Source: Anaerolineaceae bacterium
GTDB taxonomy: Bacteria > Chloroflexota > Anaerolineae > Anaerolineales > Anaerolineaceae
DNA: 64,000 nucleotides
Assembly (NCBI GenBank): GCA_029265815.1
Contig: JAJUGU010000009.1
Location: forward strand, 22,778 to 86,777
Direction: 5' to 3'
The first letter of the stretch is position 1, and each line of letters starts with the position of its first letter. The position numbers and the translations under genes were made by a program. Positions 48,557 through 56,709 of the stretch are shown one piece after another. The notes beneath the pieces are model-generated. The model ran no database searches, was not told the DNA's origin, and saw only the letters and a list, made by a program, of their open reading frames with translations.

Positions 48557-49264
48557 ATGACACAAAGAATTCTTGTTGTTGATGACGACAAATCCATCGT
48601 TAAAGTTTTGACCGCCTACCTGGAGCAAGCCGGCTATCAAGTACTGACCGCCTATGATGGCGAGATGGCCCTACATGTGTTGCGGCGAGAACGCCCCGAC
48701 CTGGTCATCTTGGACCTGATGATGCCCAACCGTGACGGATGGGAAGTAACTCAAATCATCCGCTCCGATAAAACACTTGCCGCCATGCCCATCATCATGC
48801 TCACTGCCCGCGTTGAAGATACCGATAAGATTGTTGGGCTAGAGTTGGGCGCCGATGATTACATTACCAAGCCTTTCAACGCCCGCGAGGTCACAGCGCG
48901 GGTCAAGTCGCTGCTGCGGCGGGTGCGCCTGGACCAATCCCCCAGCGCCGCACAACATATATTAGTCAATGGTCATTTGAAACTGGACCTTGACCAACAC
49001 ACATTGCTGGTAGATTCCACGCCGATTGAACTTACCCGGACTGAATTTAATCTCATTGAAGCATTTATGTCCAACCCAGGCTACACGCTCACGCGCGATG
49101 ATTTGCTCGAAAAAGCTGTGGGCTATGCCTACGAAGGGCTGGGACGCGCCCTCGATACACACATCCGCAACCTGCGCCGAAAGATTGAGCCTGATCCCGA
49201 CAACCCGACCTATATCCAGACTGTGTATGGCGTGGGCTATCGCCTGGCAGGAGAAAGCAAATGA
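48557..49264 (+). CDS. OmpR/PhoB-family response regulator
   Basis: A 235-residue DNA-binding regulator. The receiver has the acidic pair in VVDDDKS, phospho-Asp53 in LVILDLMMPNRDGWEV, and Lys in YITKPFN. The C-terminal winged helix contains ELTRTEFNLIEAFM and TYIQTVYGVGYRLAGES. ATG at 48557 has no ribosome site, which fits leaderless translation. It overlaps the kinase gene by four bases. Tandem boxes in front of this gene and both secreted esterases suggest it controls all three. Confidence 0.95.
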   Translation: MTQRILVVDDDKSIVKVLTAYLEQAGYQVLTAYDGEMALHVLRRERPDLVILDLMMPNRDGWEVTQIIRSDKTLAAMPIIMLTARVEDTDKIVGLELGADDYITKPFNAREVTARVKSLLRRVRLDQSPSAAQHILVNGHLKLDLDQHTLLVDSTPIELTRTEFNLIEAFMSNPGYTLTRDDLLEKAVGYAYEGLGRALDTHIRNLRRKIEPDPDNPTYIQTVYGVGYRLAGESK

Positions 49265-50316
49265 ACCGTTTATGGGTGCGCCTCAGCCTGATGATCAGCG
49301 GTGTGCTGTTCTTCATGTTCTTCATGCAATTACTGGCGATTACCTTTGACCGCTTAAAAACTGCGCCAGATTTAAGCGCGCCCTCTCCCATGAACGCGCC
49401 GCCTGCCGAAATCCAGGGGCGTTTAATCGAGTTCATGTTATTTTCCGCGGTAGCAGGAACCGTGGGAGGCGTGCTGATTGGGCGCATGATCAGCGCTCCG
49501 ATCAGCAAGATGGCCATAGCGGCCCAACGCATCGGTAAGGGAGAACTGGATGTCCGTGTTCCTGAACGCGGCAGCCAGGAAATCATCGAGCTTGGCTATG
49601 CTTTCAATCGCATGGCCGCAGATCTTCAGCAGGCTGAAACCATCCGTACAAACCTGATGGCGGATGTTTCGCATGAATTGCGCACCCCGCTAACCGTTTT
49701 GGAAGGCAATCTGCGCGCCGCGTTGGATAAAGTTGTGCCGATTGATGAAGCGGAAGTGGCCAATCTCTATGGCCAGACCCGTCACCTGATCCGCCTGGTC
49801 AACGACCTGCATGAACTCGCCCAGGCAGAGTCTGGCCAACTGCCGTTGGAAATGGTTGCGGTTGATCTGAGGATGCTGGTTATTGAAACACTGCAGGCGC
49901 TCGAACCGCTGGCTATCGAAAGGGGCATTGTATTGAACGATGAGATACCCGCCTTGCCAGAAATCAGCGCTGATCCTATGCGCATCCGGCAGGTTCTCTT
50001 CAATCTCCTATCCAATGCATTGCGTCATACACCCGACGGAGGCACGATCACCATAAGTGGGAAAGCCTACGCGGAGAACATTCTGCTTTCTGTACGAGAT
50101 ACTGGCGAGGGCCTGACCCCCGATCAACTGGCGGCTGTATTTGACCGCTTTTATCGGGTTGACAAATCCCGCAGCCGCGAAACGGGCGGCACCGGTTTGG
50201 GCCTGGCTATCGTCAAAGCGATTGTCGAAGCGCACGGCGGTAAAGTCGAAGCCTACAGCGCGGGCAAAGGCCAGGGCTGTGAATTCTTAGTGCAACTACC
50301 CGTGAAGGGATCATGA
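49261..50316 (+). CDS. Sensor histidine kinase
   Basis: A 351-residue membrane kinase with two helices (about 8-25 and 58-78) enclosing a short outside loop, a HAMP domain (MISAPISKMAIAAQRIGKGEL), the H-box DVSHELRTPL with His138, and N/G boxes (NLLSNALRHT, DTGEGL, GGTGLGLAIVK). The sensor loop is only about 30 residues, so it may sense through the membrane or a partner rather than a large ligand domain. It is the partner of the upstream regulator (ATGA overlap). Confidence 0.95.
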   Translation: MNRLWVRLSLMISGVLFFMFFMQLLAITFDRLKTAPDLSAPSPMNAPPAEIQGRLIEFMLFSAVAGTVGGVLIGRMISAPISKMAIAAQRIGKGELDVRVPERGSQEIIELGYAFNRMAADLQQAETIRTNLMADVSHELRTPLTVLEGNLRAALDKVVPIDEAEVANLYGQTRHLIRLVNDLHELAQAESGQLPLEMVAVDLRMLVIETLQALEPLAIERGIVLNDEIPALPEISADPMRIRQVLFNLLSNALRHTPDGGTITISGKAYAENILLSVRDTGEGLTPDQLAAVFDRFYRVDKSRSRETGGTGLGLAIVKAIVEAHGGKVEAYSAGKGQGCEFLVQLPVKGS

Positions 50317-50640
50317 TCCAGATATCGTCCAGTTCCAGCTTTTTTCAGGTTAATCCTTGGAGAAAGTCAAAGACCGAAACTTGATAAACCCTTCGATAGA
50401 GAATGACGGGAAAGATGATTGCAAGCACCCTCATGTTGAATACAACATAGTGTGCTTGTAGCGTTGTATCGTAAGAATAAAATACCCGGTTTTGAGCAAG
50501 GTGGGGGTTCCCAGACACTGGGTATTTTTATTTTCTTTTTTTCTAAGCGGAGTGGAGTTATCCTTTCTACGCGGTAGGATATGGGCACTGAAATTTTCCT
50601 AGAGTTTTACCATAATAGGACGTCCAAAAAATAAAGAAAA
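50317..50640. other. Gap between kinase gene and repeat C
   Basis: About 320 bases. The stretch 50480-50530 has AAATACCC and GGGTATTTTT arms with a long G-rich loop, a possible terminator for the two-component operon. No ORF is supported. Confidence 0.45.
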
Positions 50641-51050
50641 CCTATCGAAATGGATAGGTTTTCTAGTTAACAACCTACCGATATTGATATATTGCATCCA
50701 TATTATTGGAATGATACCCTTGACCTATCTCAAGAAGAGAACCGTTTTGTAGTCAATAAAATATTTCTCTTCTCAATAAAATAGATTAAGGAATCAACGC
50801 ATGTCTAAACCAAAAACGACCATCTCTGGTCGTCTGGAAAATAGTAGCGGGGAGTGGATTCGCCTGTCCTGACGGTCAGTCCAGGGAACCACTGACCTCC
50901 GGGTTATGAGTCAAAATCCTGAATCCGTGCCATTTGTGCGGCGGGCTCTGCAAATCAGCCGACCTGACGAACTCTGGTCTACGCTTGCCGGGCACGCTGC
51001 GGTAGCTAATCGATATTTGTATAGTATCTGTTTTACGTGGGTTCGTCAAG
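50641..51050 (-). repeat. Repeat C: tRNA-Met 3'-half repeat, left border of the Rhs locus
   Basis: Starts with hairpin CCTATC-GAAATG-GATAGG, then shared AACCTACCGATATTGATATA, a terminator-like hairpin on the minus strand (50813-50834), the tRNA-Met 3' half with a 24-base hairpin inserted in the T-loop (50863-50886), and the right arm up to GGGTTCGTCAAG. It is directly repeated as copy D 12.9 kb downstream, so the two bracket the Rhs locus. Confidence 0.88.
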
Positions 51051-51364
51051 CCAAAAAAGCCCTTTTAATAAAGATGATTTTCAATATATTGATTAACCTG
51101 TAAACCGCCAACGATATTGACTCAAGAAATTTGGGGGGAGTTTACCCAAGTTTTCCCCTTAAGTAAGCAATTCACAGAAGGGAAATAGATCTTGGCACCC
51201 ATTGCAAGAAACTATACCGATAATATCCAGAAAATAAAATAGTATTTGAAATTTAAATGCATTCCGATTTCGTTGCCACAAACTTATCTTTTTTGGCTTC
51301 AATTTCCTCAATATTAAACTAAACCAATATAAGAAATCAGGCTACCTTTAAAAACCTTATCTCA
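51051..51364. other. AT-rich gap after repeat C
   Basis: About 310 AT-rich bases with no recognised gene or element. Confidence 0.45.
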
Positions 51365-52195
51365 TTAAACAAAATCAACAACCTTAAACCTTATACCTTG
51401 CCATCCTTTATCAAGTATTAATTGAGCAACTCGATTAGAAACCAAAATCTCTCTCCATGCGAAAAATCCGTGTCCGAACCATTCATTGGTTAACATAAAA
51501 TCTACATTTGGGATAATAGCATCTCTATAAATCTTCATGACACCTCTCATATGGGGATGGAATTTTGCGACCCCACAAACAGGACAAACGATTCTTTCAT
51601 GTTCATCATCAACAATGACACCAGGAGAAGCGATATTTTGAACAAATAGTTGTTGAATCTTCTCTGAAGCTTGTCCGGTTTTATGAATCACCGCGTCCAA
51701 CGGTTCGTAACCCCTCAAATTGATTTCTGCCAAACCTTGAAAAACTTCGGGCGAGCAAAAAACCTCATTTTGCCAAATAAGAGACATGAAGGATTTCTTG
51801 CCAAGATTGGGCTCCTTAATAAACTGAATTGGACCGGTTTGTGTATAGGTGGCACACTTTTGGCAAAGAAGTGGGCGTCCAGATTGTTTGAAAGGCCATG
51901 AGCCTTTCGGGTAAGGATAACCTTGCTCAAAAGTGGAAATAAGTCTTAGCCATTCGGCAGAGCGTACCTCTTCTTCTGTAAAAACAGTATCATATCTGTC
52001 GGAAGCGCCCAATGCCGAAATTAAATCAGATATCATTGGCCAATGTGGATTTGATTCGGAAATATCAACGAAAACCAATAAACCTCCATCGATAGGTAAT
52101 TGTGATGTCTTCGTGATTAATCCGAGATCTTCCACTGTATGGAATAATATGTCTTTCGATGTTGTATTGAACATAACTCTATGCAAGATTTCCAT
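51365..52195 (-). CDS. Putative immunity protein with two CxxC pairs
   Basis: A 276-residue cytosolic protein of no family I can name. It holds CQKC (about residue 111) and CPVC (about residue 203), which could bind one zinc. It starts eight bases after the end of the AHH-type nuclease tip, with an AGGGAT ribosome site inside the end of that frame. In polymorphic toxin loci this position belongs to the cognate immunity gene, so I infer that role. Confidence 0.7.
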   Translation of the reverse strand: MEILHRVMFNTTSKDILFHTVEDLGLITKTSQLPIDGGLLVFVDISESNPHWPMISDLISALGASDRYDTVFTEEEVRSAEWLRLISTFEQGYPYPKGSWPFKQSGRPLLCQKCATYTQTGPIQFIKEPNLGKKSFMSLIWQNEVFCSPEVFQGLAEINLRGYEPLDAVIHKTGQASEKIQQLFVQNIASPGVIVDDEHERIVCPVCGVAKFHPHMRGVMKIYRDAIIPNVDFMLTNEWFGHGFFAWREILVSNRVAQLILDKGWQGIRFKVVDFV

Positions 52196-52203
52196 ATTAA
52201 TCC

Positions 52204-52614
52204 CTATTTCCCAAAGATAGTCAATCTAGCTGCTTCTAAAAGTGTTGGATATGCTGCGTAAACTTCTTGTGCAACCCTCCATAGATCATTACTGGATGCA
52301 GTTACAGTGTTAATAGGGTTACTTGAATTGATATATCCAATTCCATCTCGCCAGGCATTTGTAAAAATCTGGTGTTGCTCCTTTGTGAGAGCTACACTTA
52401 ACCAGTCCTTTGTTTGGCTAAATGCTTGTCCCAAAGCTGGTACAAAACGCCGCTCAATTATATGATGCGCCTGTAAACCCGTATCGGTTAGAGAGTTCTT
52501 TAATTGACTATATGGTTTAACGAGGAGATTTGAAGCGCGAGTTATCTTTTCAATGTTCTGGACTGAGGTTGTTGCCGCTGTGGTGCCTAATTGTGCTGGT
52601 AAGTCATTAAGTTG
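52204..52614 (-). pseudogene. Displaced toxin tip with AHH-type nuclease motif, no start codon
   Basis: An open frame of 136 codons begins right after an in-frame TAA (52617-52615) and has no ATG. It reads LTDTGLQAHHIIERRFVPAL, then LTKEQHQIFTNAWRDGI and a C-terminal helix (LWRVAQEVYAAYPTLLEAAR). LQAHHIIE with a following EQH is the signature of AHH/HNH-type nuclease toxins carried on Rhs or CDI proteins. It lacks any Rhs core and so is an orphan tip, ready to be exchanged onto the main Rhs by recombination. Its immunity gene follows at once. Confidence 0.72.
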
Positions 52615-52688
52615 TTAAAGAACTTTGGGTATTTCTGACTTCAATTTAAAGAAAATAGGTTGCTTTATTTCAAGATAGCACATATGTG

Positions 52689-53033
52689 CTAATATTTATA
52701 TTTTTTTGCGATTACTTCATAAGTTCCATATTCATCAAAATAGATTAAAAAATGCTTAAACTTTTTTGGAATGTATTTTTCCCTAAGCCATTCAGAATCT
52801 GAAACTAAACATACGTAGTTATATGCCTCTATTACTTCTGGTTTAATGTTTTCTTCAGAAATATGGCGATAATCAACTACATCAAAAAAAACGATTTTCT
52901 TTTCACTATAAGTCCCTTCATTTGTTTCATAATCCAAGATGATCGCTAAATAGTTGGCTTCTAGAATAATTCGTGGAGAATTCAAAAAATTCTGAGCTAA
53001 TTCTTTTATAAATTCTAGTTTTCGAATTATCAT
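52689..53033 (-). CDS. Putative immunity protein, small
   Basis: A 114-residue acidic/aromatic cytosolic protein (LEANYLAIILDYETNEGTY; KHFLIYFDEYGTYEVIAKK). I do not recognise a family. It starts 10 bases after the stop of the orphan Rhs-tip gene upstream with a GGGG site, the standard spacing of toxin and immunity genes. Confidence 0.68.
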   Translation of the reverse strand: MIIRKLEFIKELAQNFLNSPRIILEANYLAIILDYETNEGTYSEKKIVFFDVVDYRHISEENIKPEVIEAYNYVCLVSDSEWLREKYIPKKFKHFLIYFDEYGTYEVIAKKYKY

Positions 53034-53043
53034 AATAACCCCA

Positions 53044-54234
53044 TCATTTTAGGGAAGAAATATTTTTTCCTAAGCCAGTTATTCGAAGGAACGTTGTTCC
53101 AAGGCTACTTAATCCATTGACTAATAACCTTGCAGTAAGCTTAGATTCAACTAGCTCATTTCCTGTTCGATTTATCAAATTCCATTTTTCTAGTGGAATT
53201 CCAGATCTTAATAATGCTATTGCTGACAGTGTATTTTCGATCAGTTTTACTCCTGCTCTTTCTACATAACCGACTGTAACCTTTTCTGCATTAACAATAC
53301 CGGTCGATAATTTGTTTGACAAACTACCTATTGTTTCGCCTGCAAAACTACCTTCATTTGAAAAATTGGGCGACGCTGTATTTTGGGAAAATCGAAATCC
53401 TTGTTTTACAAAATTATCATAAACAGGTTTACTAGAATTAAGAAGAATCGAAGCTTCATTTGTGCAATCCCCGTCCGCACATGCCGCCACTCCAGCTACT
53501 GGGATTAACGCCGTAATACCTGCAGCGAGGGCTACACTGACTATTGTCACTCCACCAGCGATTACAGCTCCAGTTAATGCGTCATAAGCTACCTTTTCAG
53601 GATCTACTGAACCAACTCCATTTTTCTGAGAAACATAACTATAAACTCCACCACCGATTGCTCCTACTGCCATGATTCCACAAAAAACGGTATCCACAAC
53701 TGCTCCGGAAAAACAATGACCAGTAGGATCATTTTTGTTTATTGGGTTATATACGACGTACCCATATCGATCGTACGAAGCAGAAGCACTCGCCTGAGGA
53801 ATTAATGAATCAGGTTGAATGAAATGGGCGATCACAGGGTCGTAAAATCGGGCAATGTAGTAACTCAGCCCAATCTCCACCTCCTGCTGCTGCCCGGTAT
53901 ACAATTTATCCGTAACCGCAGCACCGTTGGCATAGCGTATCTCACCGAAGGCGGAGTACCTCGTTTCGGAAAGAAAATTCCCATTGGCATCGGCAGTAAT
54001 GGTGGTGGAGTTAACCTGGTCCTGCAGCAGCCAGGTAATCACGTCGTTTTCGCGCATAGCTACCACGGCTCCAATGAAGCTGTAGTACTTGCGCGTGTCG
54101 GTGTAGGTTCTATCCGTTTTCACCTTGTAGGCGGCGCTGGGATAGTAAGTGATCACATCATATATTACGGACTTCGCGCAAACCTCACACATTGATTTTT
54201 CCCCTATCAAAAATTTCCGAAATTGCCAACTCAT
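53044..54234 (-). CDS. Orphan Rhs core with toxin C-terminus
   Basis: A 396-residue N-truncated Rhs protein. The first 20 residues are unrelated; from KSVIYDV onward about 150 residues duplicate the last Rhs core of the giant protein at 56710-63411 ([56 protein letters not shown]) up to NPINKNDPTGHC, after which the sequence differs. The C-terminal 120 residues include ERAGVKLIENTLSAIALLRS and SGIPLEKWNLINRTG, which recall a widespread Rhs/CDI tip of unassigned activity. Without shell or signal it cannot be exported alone. Confidence 0.82.
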   Translation of the reverse strand: MSWQFRKFLIGEKSMCEVCAKSVIYDVITYYPSAAYKVKTDRTYTDTRKYYSFIGAVVAMRENDVITWLLQDQVNSTTITADANGNFLSETRYSAFGEIRYANGAAVTDKLYTGQQQEVEIGLSYYIARFYDPVIAHFIQPDSLIPQASASASYDRYGYVVYNPINKNDPTGHCFSGAVVDTVFCGIMAVGAIGGGVYSYVSQKNGVGSVDPEKVAYDALTGAVIAGGVTIVSVALAAGITALIPVAGVAACADGDCTNEASILLNSSKPVYDNFVKQGFRFSQNTASPNFSNEGSFAGETIGSLSNKLSTGIVNAEKVTVGYVERAGVKLIENTLSAIALLRSGIPLEKWNLINRTGNELVESKLTARLLVNGLSSLGTTFLRITGLGKNISSLK

Positions 54235-54557
54235 TGTTCTTTTTTCGAAAACAATATTACTGACCCAACTCCTTTGTAGGATAAATGATTGAACAATTCT
54301 TTTTCTTTAGAAAGCAAATTGGCATTATCGACTCGGTAAATTCCCACAATAACCTGGTTTTCGGTAAAGATGCCTGTAATCTGCTCACTCACATACCGCG
54401 GGGCAATGATATATAACTCGGAGTTTTGACAATCTTCGACAAGAAAATTTATTGTCCCATCCAGATTAAAGGACTGAATTATTCTTCCTTTTACCACTTT
54501 GACCGAATCCCATGGCTCGTCGAAAGCCAAAAGTATTCTAGTTCCTATGAAATCCAT
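54231..54557 (-). CDS. Putative immunity protein of the ART-like tip
   Basis: A 108-residue cytosolic protein of unknown family (ILLAFDEPWDSVKVVKGRI; EDCQNSELYIIAPRYVSE). GGAGAC gives a ribosome site. It starts nine bases after the ART-like toxin frame and overlaps the next orphan Rhs gene by four bases, so the cassette chain is transcribed as one unit. Confidence 0.7.
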   Translation of the reverse strand: MDFIGTRILLAFDEPWDSVKVVKGRIIQSFNLDGTINFLVEDCQNSELYIIAPRYVSEQITGIFTENQVIVGIYRVDNANLLSKEKELFNHLSYKGVGSVILFSKKEQ

Positions 54558-54566
54558 TTTAGTCTC

Positions 54567-54995
54567 CTATTTCAACGTCATGATTCTTCGTATTATGAGG
54601 TCAACTTTATTAGGACTCCAATATTCAATTCCCTTTCCTAAATGCCCTATTTTGTCCGCCTGGACAATTGATGGCCCAAAAATTTTAGGAGAATTGGTTA
54701 TCGAGAATTCAATCCTTACTTCAGGCAAAGTCCCCAATGATAAACGTTCTTGTGCTTCAGCGGACGTAGTGTATTTGTCTGTTGTAAAGTAACTTCTCCC
54801 AGGGATACCTCCGCGTAGAATTCCTGTTTCCTTTATAGCTTTTAATTCTGCATTTGAACAATATCGACAATATATAGTTCCCTTATTGAGCAAGGGCGAA
54901 GTAAAAAAACCGGTTAAAGCATTTGATGATGCAAATGTACTGATCCCAGCATTGGTAAATGAGCTAGAGGCAGATTTTAAAATAAGAATCTCCAT
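54567..54995 (-). CDS. Orphan toxin tip, ADP-ribosyltransferase-like
   Basis: A 142-residue protein whose core is YCSNAELKAIKETGILRGG, IPGRSYFTTDKYTTSAEAQE and LPEVRIEFSITNSPKIFGP. This 'LRGG..G..YFT ... VEF' pattern is typical of short Rhs/LXG tips that I recall as ADP-ribosyltransferase-like, including EF-Tu-targeting ones; the exact class is uncertain. Its N-terminal 35 residues are unrelated to any toxin linker. Its start lies inside the end of the preceding Imm33-like gene, a recombination scar. Confidence 0.68.
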   Translation of the reverse strand: MEILILKSASSSFTNAGISTFASSNALTGFFTSPLLNKGTIYCRYCSNAELKAIKETGILRGGIPGRSYFTTDKYTTSAEAQERLSLGTLPEVRIEFSITNSPKIFGPSIVQADKIGHLGKGIEYWSPNKVDLIIRRIMTLK

Positions 54996-55291
54996 CCAGG
55001 GGGTAACCCAAGGTATGTAAGTACGTCAGGGCATATTTCGAACAGATGTTTTACGTGGAAAGGTTTAAAGTAATCATCATCTTTGGAGAGAGGCTCAGCA
55101 CTCCTCCAAACAAACCAGCCATTTGTATTTTTTTCCGGATGGTAACGTAGCCCATTGATTGGTAACTTTTTTGGATCTAAAACGTCAAGGGAAATCCCAA
55201 TTATTGAATTGACATCTGAAGGGTAAAAATTCACCCCGTATTTTTTACATATTTCTTTCTGTTTATATATGACCATATTATAAGAATTCAA
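54977..55291 (-). CDS. Imm33-like immunity protein, apparently truncated
   Basis: A 104-residue protein with NTNGWFVWRSAEPLSKDDDY, then PFHVKHLFEICPDVLTYLGL and PPGWRFLF before the stop. This matches DUF2185/Imm33-type immunity proteins, where GWRFLI is usually followed by a further strand such as YEDVWFD; that tail is missing. The start is TTG at 55291 or ATG at 55276. No cognate toxin precedes it, so it seems an orphan immunity gene cut by a later cassette insertion. Confidence 0.7.
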   Translation of the reverse strand: MNSYNMVIYKQKEICKKYGVNFYPSDVNSIIGISLDVLDPKKLPINGLRYHPEKNTNGWFVWRSAEPLSKDDDYFKPFHVKHLFEICPDVLTYLGLPPGWRFLF

Positions 55292-55483
55292 TTTGGTACC
55301 TTACCAAAACGGTTTCAATCAAAAATTCTCATTTTGCTAAATTCACAAGGTTTCTGGATCCAGAAATAGTATTTCAAAAACTATTCCTGAAATGAGGTTA
55401 TGGAATTTTCCAATCACCTTATATTCAGAAATTAATTTTATGATATGTTCTATACAGAAAGATTATATCTCTGCAAAAGAACA

Positions 55484-56164
55484 TTATTTTGATTTCGCAT
55501 TCTCTATCTTTGCCAAGGCTTTCTTTGCCTCTTTGCGAACCCAGCTTTTTGGATGATTCAAAAATTTTCTGATTTCATTGTAAGCTTTAGTAGATCGCAA
55601 ATTACCAAGAGCAATAATCGCATGTCCAGCTACGAGGTCATCTTCAAGAAGATCAATTAATTTGTCTTCGGCCTGTGGATTCTTCATATTTCCAAGTGCC
55701 AAAGTTAGCATTTTCCTTGCAGGTCCGCTACGGGGATCTTGAACTAGATTAGCAATTTCGGTATACGAGGCATCAGTTGCCACAACTACTAAAGCATTAG
55801 CAATTGCCCATTTGATCCCGATGTCCGCATCATTAATCATTTTTTTAAATTCTGCTAACAAAGGTTTCTCAGCAATGGCCTTCGCCCAGGACACAGTCAA
55901 TGCCCTAATGATTGCTTCTTTGACATCTAAATTGTCTATGAGTGGCAACCATTTTAGCAAAACTGGAAAGGCACTTTTATAGTTTAAATGTTTTATGTAC
56001 AATTCCTCCACCCATTCAACCTGAAACCCAGATTTAGCTAAATCTGCCAAAACTGGTTCAGAATCTCTTCTATTGCTCTCAATTTCCAGCTGTCTTTGTT
56101 GTTCTTTGTTTGCGGGTAACCGCTCTGATTCTTCATCCATATGAACGCCTATTTCTCTGGACAT
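55484..56164 (-). CDS. HEAT-repeat protein, probable immunity to the REase tip
   Basis: A 226-residue all-helical protein with about five HEAT-like repeats (KEAIIRALTVSWAKAIAEKP, IKWAIANALVVVATD, ARKMLTLALGNMKNPQAED, AGHAIIALGNLRSTKAYNE, VRKEAKKALAKIE). It starts five bases after the end of the nuclease tip. HEAT proteins are common immunity proteins in Rhs loci, so I infer it neutralises that tip. Confidence 0.8.
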   Translation of the reverse strand: MSREIGVHMDEESERLPANKEQQRQLEIESNRRDSEPVLADLAKSGFQVEWVEELYIKHLNYKSAFPVLLKWLPLIDNLDVKEAIIRALTVSWAKAIAEKPLLAEFKKMINDADIGIKWAIANALVVVATDASYTEIANLVQDPRSGPARKMLTLALGNMKNPQAEDKLIDLLEDDLVAGHAIIALGNLRSTKAYNEIRKFLNHPKSWVRKEAKKALAKIENAKSK

Positions 56165-56169
56165 CAGGT

Positions 56170-56709
56170 TTATTTGAGTTCAAGAATTCTTTGAATAATT
56201 TGCCTACCATTAATTAGATTTTGCAGCGGTTGCGTAATTTTCGTTGTTGAACGGGTCCATAACTCAAAAGTATATCCAGATTGTTGAGCGTATGCGACAA
56301 AATCCTTGAGTTGATTAGTTAGCGATAGAGTGTTAACATTCTTAACTTCTGATATCAGCTTAGTAGAAGGAAGTAACTGGTCAGGGATTCTATATCTTGC
56401 TGTATTCGTTAATGAATCTATTCTATTTGTGTTTTTAAGAACTCCTGATGCAACTTCGCCTATTTTTCCTAGTGCTCTAGCTAATGCGGGGCCAGTTCCT
56501 TGTAAGCTTTGCTTTATGGCGTCTATTTCATCTATTGGATCCCCTCCAGTAGCTTTAAGTACTGATGTCGCAGTAGTGGATGCTGCCCCTGCACCAGTTA
56601 TTACTGCAGTTGTTGCTGTTGCTTGAGATACACCGGCAGCCCAACCCACTCCAGTTCCGATTAAGGCTCCTGCTACAAGACCACCTCCCGTGGCTAATGC
56701 AAAATGTCC
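56170..56709 (-). pseudogene. Nuclease tip of the giant Rhs protein, separated by a TGA codon
   Basis: In the same frame as the giant Rhs gene, directly after its TGA (56712-56710), the reading continues for 179 codons: GHFALATGGGLVAGALIGTG, then a helical part and a C-terminal domain with TARYRIPDQLLPSTK, LISEVKNVNTLSLTNQLKDF and YAQQSGYTFELWTRS. PD...EVKNV is the active site of restriction-endonuclease-fold (Tox-REase) Rhs tips. A GTG at 56649 could start a separate 159-residue protein, but there is no ribosome site. Family Rhs proteins commonly have FNW or FDW before GNF/GHF, so the TGA probably was TGG (Trp). Confidence 0.78.
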
